NCBI GenBank assembly: GCA_950054195.1
Contig: CATLPG010000025.1
Coordinates: 1-40,910 of the forward strand
Reading direction: 5' to 3'
Length of the DNA stretch: 40,910 nucleotides
From: an uncultured Saccharospirillaceae bacterium
Lineage (GTDB): Bacteria; Bacteroidota; Bacteroidia; Flavobacteriales_D; CAJJDF01
Numbering within the stretch: position 1 is the first letter of the stretch; each line of letters starts with the position of its first letter. The notes beneath the pieces are model-generated. The model was not told the origin of the DNA, searched no databases, and saw only the letters and a program-made list of their open reading frames with translations. Shown in pieces: positions 36,310 to 40,910 of this stretch. Both the position numbers and the translations under genes were made by a program.

Positions 36310-37662
36310 TTATTTCTTTCTTCGTTTTTGAGCCTTTTGTTTTAGTTGATTACGGTTTCTTTTGCTTTTGGGTTTTGCTCCTTTTTGCGATTTTTTACCT
36401 GACGAAAACTTTACGTTTTTATCTTTTTTCTCATGAAACGCAGCTCCTTTTTCTTTATCCTCTTTAAACGGCTTACGGTAATTAACACTACCAAGGTTCA
36501 GCTTCTCTTCTTCAAGGATTTGGTCAGAAATTTCAACACCCGTAGGAATTGGGAATTCTTCAATCTCCATTTCCATTAACTCTTCACATGCTTTTTTATA
36601 TGGCTCTTCTTTTTCGTTTACAAACGAAATAGCGATACCATCTTTTTCTGCTCTACCTGTTCTACCAATTCGGTGAATGTATGTTTCAGGCGTTTGAGGA
36701 AGGTTAAAGTTTATAACATGTGTTACATTAGGTACATCAACTCCACGAGAAATTAAATCGGTAGCGATAAGTACACGTACATCTCCTTCAGCAAACATTT
36801 TTACCGATCGAATCCTAAAATTTTGCGACTTACTTGTATGAATTACTCGAAACATACCCGGTAAGCGTTTATCAAATTGCCTAAATAACAATTCGGCTAT
36901 GTTTTTGTTTTTTGTAAACACCATCACTTTGCTCATCGAATCATCGATGTTTAGCAAGTGTTCAAGCAAGTTAACTTTGGTATAAAAGTTAGGAACATGA
37001 TACAATTCTTGTTTTATGGTGTCCAAAGGAATACCCGAGCGAGCAATTTCTATTTTTTCTGGACGGTTGAAATGCTCCTCAATAATTTCTTCCACATCAA
37101 TACTAAACGTAGCAGAAAACAACAGACTTTGTCTCTTTTTAGGAATGTGATCAAACAGTTTGATAAGTTGGTGTCTAAGTCCGAGGTTTAACATTTCATC
37201 GGCCTCATCAATCACTAACTTCTTTACCGATTTTAGGTTTAGCGCCCCTGCCATAATTAAATCAAACAGTCTTCCAGGAGTTGAAACAACTACATCAACA
37301 CCAGATAGGGCTCTGATAGATTGTGTTTTAATGTTCGTTCCTCCATAAAAACCATCAACGATAAGGTTTGTATAAGGGATTAGTTTTTCAATATGATCGA
37401 CCACTTGTATAACAAGCTCTCTAGTAGGAACTAATACGAGAATCTTCGGCTGATGATTTTCAGAAAAGGGCAGCATTCTCAATAAAGGCAGCATATATGC
37501 AATGGTTTTACCAGTACCCGTTTGTGCTATCCCAATAAGATCTTTTCCACTCATAATAATTGGGAATGATTCTTCCTGAATTGGAGTAGGTGTTTCGTAA
37601 CCCAAATCCTCCAGGGCATTTAAATAGGGGTTCGTTATATTGAGATCTTTAAAAGAAGACAT
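36310..37662 (-). CDS. DEAD-box ATP-dependent RNA helicase
   Basis: 450 residues from ATG 37662. A TTG at 37686 is open but lies in a promoter box, so the ATG is preferred. All helicase motifs are present: Q motif (TPTPIQEESFP), Walker A AQTGTGKT, PTRELVIQ, DEADEML, SAT, and HRIGRTGRA. The C-terminal tail (from about residue 400) is strongly basic, as in RhlE/CsdA-type enzymes, and probably binds RNA. It remodels RNA or ribosome assembly intermediates; the exact role is not set by sequence. Confidence 0.95.
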   Translation of the reverse strand: MSSFKDLNITNPYLNALEDLGYETPTPIQEESFPIIMSGKDLIGIAQTGTGKTIAYMLPLLRMLPFSENHQPKILVLVPTRELVIQVVDHIEKLIPYTNLIVDGFYGGTNIKTQSIRALSGVDVVVSTPGRLFDLIMAGALNLKSVKKLVIDEADEMLNLGLRHQLIKLFDHIPKKRQSLLFSATFSIDVEEIIEEHFNRPEKIEIARSGIPLDTIKQELYHVPNFYTKVNLLEHLLNIDDSMSKVMVFTKNKNIAELLFRQFDKRLPGMFRVIHTSKSQNFRIRSVKMFAEGDVRVLIATDLISRGVDVPNVTHVINFNLPQTPETYIHRIGRTGRAEKDGIAISFVNEKEEPYKKACEELMEMEIEEFPIPTGVEISDQILEEEKLNLGSVNYRKPFKEDKEKGAAFHEKKDKNVKFSSGKKSQKGAKPKSKRNRNQLKQKAQKRRKK

Positions 37663-37683
37663 GTTCCATTTTTGTTTGTTTGC

Positions 37684-37691
37684 CAAAGGTA
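37684..37691 (-). promoter_or_regulatory. -7 promoter box TACCTTTG for the helicase gene
   Basis: Exact TAnnTTTG on the minus strand, 21 bases before the ATG at 37662. It overlaps the alternative TTG start, which argues against that start. Confidence 0.5.
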
Positions 37692-37838
37692 CGATTAAGA
37701 AAGTAATGGAAACAAATTAAAAAGACTACTTTCAAGTATTACATCAGTTCCTACATTGGGCGACATATAAAACCTCTTCTGCTTGTTTGCTTTTCTATTA
37801 TTTATAATATGTGTCCTTGCAAAAATTGTTAATATACA

Positions 37839-37870
37839 GGCTCTCGTTACGCTCTCGCTAAACAAGCGCC
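37839..37870. repeat. Solo REP-like hairpin, copy of the transposase-flanking repeat
   Basis: 32 bases, 30 of them identical to 30416-30447 and in the same orientation; arms GGCTCTCGTT / AACAAGCGCC. No transposase gene adjoins it, 7.4 kb from the RAYT unit. Confidence 0.8.
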
Positions 37871-37890
37871 AGCTAGCTAAGACGAGGATA

Positions 37891-37898
37891 GGGGGGGG
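37891..37898. repeat. G8 homopolymer within a short inverted repeat
   Basis: Eight G residues flanked by GATA and CTATC, unusual in an AT-rich background. It lies about 90 bases before the antitoxin promoter box. Confidence 0.8.
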
Positions 37899-37985
37899 CT
37901 ATCTTACCAATCTATTGCTACTTTATATCAGTGTTTTACATGCAATTGCTTACCTTTTTAGAAACTATATGACCGTTTTTATCGT

Positions 37986-37993
37986 TATATTTG
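37986..37993 (+). promoter_or_regulatory. -7 promoter box TATATTTG of the toxin-antitoxin operon
   Basis: Exact TAnnTTTG, four bases before the ATG at 37998, predicting a leaderless mRNA. Confidence 0.5.
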
Positions 37994-37997
37994 TAGT

Positions 37998-38231
37998 ATG
38001 AAAGCTGATAACATAAACATATCACAGGATAAATTGTCTTTAATTGAGTGGATTACTCAACTACAAGATTCGTCTATTATCAACAAGCTAAAAAAGTTTA
38101 AGGCTGAGAATTCAGATGACTTTAAACAGCGGTTAAAGAGTGGTTTAAAAGAAGGTTTTCGAGACATTAAACTACATCAAGAAGGTAAGGTTGAGCTACA
38201 AACCTTAGATGAGTTTTTGAATGAGCTATAA
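37998..38231 (+). CDS. Antitoxin-like protein of a type II toxin-antitoxin pair
   Basis: 77 residues, acidic and helical: ISQDKLSLIEWITQLQDSSIINKLKKF followed by LKEGFRDIKLHQEGKVELQTLDEFLNEL. The size, the amphipathic helices and the C-terminal toxin-wrapping type segment fit the small antitoxins paired with RelE/ParE-type toxins. It overlaps the toxin gene by 11 bases (ATGAGCTATAA), the usual coupling in such operons. The antitoxin frame is intact although the toxin frame is broken. Confidence 0.8.
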   Translation: MKADNINISQDKLSLIEWITQLQDSSIINKLKKFKAENSDDFKQRLKSGLKEGFRDIKLHQEGKVELQTLDEFLNEL

Positions 38232-38544
38232 AATCATATCTCTGTCCTTCTTTAAAAAAGGTGCTAAAAAATTGAACAAAAAGTTCCCTTCATTTCAACA
38301 AGATTTAAAAGATTTTGGAAAAGAATTACTTGAAAATTCAACAATAGGAACTTCACTAGGTAATGATTGCTATAAGGTTCGTTTAGCGATAAAATCTAAA
38401 GGAAAAGGTTAATCAGGAGGTGGTAGAGTAATAACATGTGTTAAAGTTGTTAATGAACATATTTACCTACTATCAGTATATGATAAATCTGATAAGGAAA
38501 GTATATCTGACAAAGAGTTAAAAGAACTCCTAAAACAAATTTAA
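38221..38544 (+). pseudogene. RelE/ParE-superfamily toxin gene with in-frame stop codon
   Basis: The frame begins MSYKIISLSFFKKGAKKLNKKFPSFQQDLKDF and continues GNDCYKVRLAIKSKGKG, the typical first half of a RelE-like RNase toxin. TAA at 38410-38412 then stops it after 63 residues. Past the stop the same frame goes on for 43 codons with SGGGRVITCVKVVNEHIYLLSVYDKSD ... ELKELLKQI, exactly the expected second half, ending at TAA 38542-38544. Related toxins have Lys at this point (GKGKSGG), so AAA to TAA is the likely change. The toxin is presumably dead unless the stop is read through or is a sequencing error. Confidence 0.85.
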
Positions 38545-38588
38545 TTTTACAAATCAATACAGTTAAGTCGTTCTATTAATAGCCCAAG

Positions 38589-39113
38589 CTAAATTTTTAG
38601 TATTAATTTTATAGGATGAAATTTATTTAACAACTGCCTTTTGATACCCTCCAATGGATTTTCAAATTTAGGTATATCAATACCTTTACTGCTTATTTGA
38701 CCACTATTAGCCAATTGCATGTAGTCCAGTTTCTTTTCTAGGTCTTGGAGTTTGTTTTGTAAATCCTCAACTGCTTGTTTGCCTTTTTGTTTATATTCCT
38801 CTACTCTATTGAGTTGGTCTTGTTTGAATTGCTGAGCATCAAAATCAATAGTAAAATGATTGTTGATACCACTTATTGCTCCTTTGGTTGAATACCTGTA
38901 ACTCGCATTAAAAGGTAGATTAAGTACACTAATACCCAACCTACCATCTGTAACTACATTATAATCGGGAGGTGTACTGTTTATAATAAACGGTAATACC
39001 CCATACTCTCCTCCTACATTTATTTCACCTCCTGTTACTTTTACTTTTTGAGAGTACGTAATGGTTGTTAAAAAGAGTGATATGTAGAGGAAGTGTTTGA
39101 TTTGGTTTTGAAT
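38589..39113 (-). pseudogene. Exported protein fragment with coiled coil and no normal start codon
   Basis: From 39116 down to the TAA at 38589 one frame stays open for 175 codons. It opens with a signal-peptide-like stretch (IKHFLYISLFLTTITYSQ) and then KVKVTGGEINVGGEYGVLPF, IINSTPPDYNVV and a later coiled coil (QDQLNRVEEYKQKGKQAVEDLQNKLQDLEKKLDYM). Yet there is no ATG, GTG or TTG before codon 59; the first codons are ATA and ATT. Starting at 38939 (TTG) would lose the signal peptide. Either it starts at ATT or the true start was lost by a small indel. The abrupt end suggests it is the N-terminal part of a longer secreted protein of this islet. Confidence 0.55.
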
Positions 39114-39179
39114 TATTTATCAATATTTTACAAATTGTAAACTTAGGAGAACGAGGTACTTTATAAAGCTGTTGAGAGA

Positions 39180-39647
39180 TTATTGTTGACCTTCCTTAAT
39201 TTGAAGCTGTTCTCCTTTGATTTTAATTTCTTTAATAATAGTTGTTTTAACCCTTCTTCGAATTTTCTCCCTTTCTTTTTTAGTATACTTATTTGTCGAA
39301 TCTTGCCATGATTCTCCATCAAAAATAAACTGAACTGCGTAACTATAACCTATTGTAATACCGTATATCTCTTCTTTAAATAATGAATCTGCTTCCAAGA
39401 AAAAAAAGCGTGTGTCTAAATGGTCATAAGTAACTAATTTTTCTTTTCCTTTCCATTTATCAGGAATTGCAAATTTTCCTTCTTCTGCTATCGAGTTCAG
39501 AATAGTATCTAAAGATTCTTTATCATAAGTCCTTTCAATAGTAGTTATTACACCTATGTTCCCTGGGGAAAAATCACCTGCAGTTATACAGCTCTTCAGA
39601 AAAATACAACACAAAACAATTTTTGTAATTATAATAAACGTTTTCAT
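39180..39647 (-). CDS. Lipoprotein, candidate immunity protein for the upstream toxin
   Basis: 155 residues. MKTFIIITKIVLCCIFLKSC ends in a lipobox at Cys20. The body has no family that I recognise (TYDHLDTRFFFLEADSLFKEEIYGITIGYSYAVQFIF) and ends in a basic helix. It starts six bases after the stop of the Rhs/toxin gene on the same strand, the classic position for a cognate immunity gene. A membrane-anchored periplasmic protein would suit a toxin attacking phospholipids. The role is inferred from position only. Confidence 0.55.
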   Translation of the reverse strand: MKTFIIITKIVLCCIFLKSCITAGDFSPGNIGVITTIERTYDKESLDTILNSIAEEGKFAIPDKWKGKEKLVTYDHLDTRFFFLEADSLFKEEIYGITIGYSYAVQFIFDGESWQDSTNKYTKKEREKIRRRVKTTIIKEIKIKGEQLQIKEGQQ

Positions 39648-39653
39648 ATGTCT

Positions 39654-40910
39654 TTACTCTTTTAGTTGTTCTTTAGTTTTAGGGGAATAACTTGTGTTTC
39701 CATTGTCATCCACTGATTCATTCCACATTCCATCCTTTCTGCTGTAAACACCATCTTCTCCTTTTTGCATATACTTATCTAAAAATGCGTTGTAGTTTGA
39801 CTGAACAGTTGCTTTGTCTGGTCTCGGTGCCATTCTCACACCAACTCCTTGTTTAAAATGGTTAGGATTTCCAAAGTTATTTATCATGAATTGAGATGCA
39901 GCAGTTTTCTTGTTATTTACGATAATTTTAAATAGTAATACACCTCTCTTAGCAGCTTTATATTCCGCCTTAGTGATTTTCTGTTTGTTAAATGGGTCTT
40001 CTCCTCCAACTCCTATATCAACAACCTTCTGCCATGATTCAACAGCTTTCTCATCCGCAGGTGTAGCTCCCCAGTCCTCCATTAAAGAACTCTCTCCTTT
40101 AGCAAAAATTGCATCATATGCTTTATCGTGTTGTCTTGCTCCTTCGTCAACGGCATCAATAGCTGGTGTACTGTAATCAGTTTTTCCACTTAAATTATGT
40201 AGTTGATTTAAAGTAGTAGGACCATAATACAGTCCATAGTCAACAGGAAGAACACCAATTTTTCTAGCCTTCCTTGGTTTAAAATAAGTAAATATTTTGT
40301 AAGGACTTGTAGAGTTGTCAGACTTGAATTTTCTAAATGTATATTCGACTCCTGCCCCTAATTTACCTGGCTTATTATTTTGGGCTTTATTAGACCACTC
40401 CCAAGTCACATTTTTTACAATTGCACCTTTACCATCATTCGCATCAACTATATCAACCGTATAATGGACAAACTCTCCACCTTCCAGGTCTCTTCCGTCA
40501 ATAACTCTATTCTCTGAAAAAGCGTAAGGTGAGTTCCATGGGTAATCTGCATATAAAGGGTCAATATTAAGAAACCTACCCAACCTAGTATCTGTCATCC
40601 TAAAAGTATAATTCACACTATTCCTATTCGGCACTCGAATAGAATCCAGTCCAATTAAGTTGGTGTCTATGATGGTATCACTTTGCCAAGTAGCTCCATA
40701 GATAGTACCATTAATACCAGTTGTAGATAAATCAGTAGCTGTTGTACCACTTCCTTCGTTTAATGGGAAGTAGGCGACTAATCCACTTTCATTTCCTGCT
40801 GGGTGTCCTGTTTTATAATCGTAATACACTTCTCCTGCACTTCTTACTCTATTCCATAAAGATACATCTCTTATATCTCCTTCAAATTTAAACCTTCCAT
40901 CCCAAATACG
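39654..40910 (-). CDS. LamG/Rhs-core protein with putative phospholipase A2-like C-terminal toxin domain (5' end outside window)
   Basis: The frame is open to the window edge, giving 418 C-terminal residues. It starts in a LamG-type concanavalin-like domain (DIRDVSLWNRVRSAGEV, GLVAYFPLNEGSGTTATD). Next comes the Rhs-repeat core ending DTRLGRFLNIDPLYADYPWNS. The variable C-terminus contains YYGPTT (about 40211-40230) and DAVDEGARQHDKAYD (His-Asp near 40125-40130), spaced and ordered like the Ca-binding loop and His-Asp catalytic motif of parvovirus-type phospholipase A2. Polymorphic toxins place such domains after the Rhs core. A GTG at 40829 is not a true start. Immediately followed by a lipoprotein gene. 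The toxin family assignment is inference from motifs. Confidence 0.75.
   Translation of the reverse strand, partial: RIWDGRFKFEGDIRDVSLWNRVRSAGEVYYDYKTGHPAGNESGLVAYFPLNEGSGTTATDLSTTGINGTIYGATWQSDTIIDTNLIGLDSIRVPNRNSVNYTFRMTDTRLGRFLNIDPLYADYPWNSPYAFSENRVIDGRDLEGGEFVHYTVDIVDANDGKGAIVKNVTWEWSNKAQNNKPGKLGAGVEYTFRKFKSDNSTSPYKIFTYFKPRKARKIGVLPVDYGLYYGPTTLNQLHNLSGKTDYSTPAIDAVDEGARQHDKAYDAIFAKGESSLMEDWGATPADEKAVESWQKVVDIGVGGEDPFNKQKITKAEYKAAKRGVLLFKIIVNNKKTAASQFMINNFGNPNHFKQGVGVRMAPRPDKATVQSNYNAFLDKYMQKGEDGVYSRKDGMWNESVDDNGNTSYSPKTKEQLKE

Larger units (their letters stand above)
37663..37997. other. 335-base intergenic region between helicase and antitoxin genes
   Basis: No convincing gene; a 72-codon frame through it crosses the hairpin and looks accidental. 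It contains, in order, the helicase promoter box (37684-37691), a solo REP-like hairpin (37839-37870), a run of eight G (37891-37898) within GATAG...CTATC, and the antitoxin promoter box (37986-37993). Confidence 0.7.

Noticed and set aside
37783-38001. 72-residue ORF upstream of the antitoxin
   Set aside because: It runs through the REP-like hairpin and G8 tract and overlaps the antitoxin start; the product has no recognisable pattern.
1-40910. CRISPR array, integrase, phage genes or tRNA-linked attachment sites
   Set aside because: No regularly spaced direct repeats, phage structural genes or integrase were seen, and I recognised no tRNA cloverleaf in intergenic gaps.

Overview
The window is an AT-rich stretch of a bacterial chromosome, almost certainly Bacteroidota and most likely order Flavobacteriales. 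This rests on a type IX secretion (T9SS) C-terminal sorting domain, a GldM-like domain, DUF6702 and DUF4837 family proteins, TAnnTTTG promoter elements, few Shine-Dalgarno sequences, and a single-subunit glycyl-tRNA synthetase. No phage, plasmid or CRISPR signature is visible, and I saw no tRNA or rRNA gene.

Layout. 1-675: 3' end of a GldM-like protein. 794-3416: DUF6702 protein translationally coupled to an M1 peptidase, closed by a strong terminator. 3534-7818: glyQS, then a large secreted CAP/OmpA-like protein. 7826-13897 (minus strand): Glu/Leu-type dehydrogenase, nhaD, exbB, exbD, a TonB-like protein and folC, covering ion and energy coupling, amino-acid catabolism and folate. 14047-21316 (plus): a tight six-gene run of LysM lytic transglycosylase, DUF4837 lipoprotein, PLP amino-acid deaminase/aldolase, Kir-type K+ channel, an acetate kinase fused to a PduL phosphotransacylase, and a lipoprotein. 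21357-24384: divergent glycosyltransferase and multi-pass membrane protein whose start codons overlap. 24408-27298: rhomboid protease, phenylalanine hydroxylase coupled to a degenerate Rieske-like lipoprotein, and a T9SS cargo protein.

27445-30447 is an accessory islet. It holds a YwqK/MORN-like gene split by a stop codon, a second MORN-like protein, a YbbC/YhhH (NTF2-fold) immunity-type lipoprotein, a small lipoprotein, a probably frameshifted lipocalin-like gene, and a REP-associated tyrosine transposase (RAYT) flanked by REP-like hairpins. 30461-37662 returns to core genes on the minus strand: pyruvate carboxylase, an ankyrin protein, a membrane protein and a DEAD-box helicase.

37663-40910 is a second accessory region. 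It contains a solo REP-like hairpin nearly identical to the one beside the transposase, a G8 tract, a toxin-antitoxin pair whose toxin carries an in-frame stop, an ORF with a signal peptide but no normal start codon, a lipoprotein that is a candidate immunity protein, and the C-terminal part of a LamG/Rhs-core protein ending in a putative phospholipase A2-like toxin domain.

Overall this is core flavobacterial metabolism with two islets of interbacterial-conflict genes, several visibly decaying. The best candidates for new biology are the Rhs/PLA2-like effector with its adjacent lipoprotein, the AckA-PduL fusion, and the RAYT with an altered HUH motif plus its dispersed hairpins.
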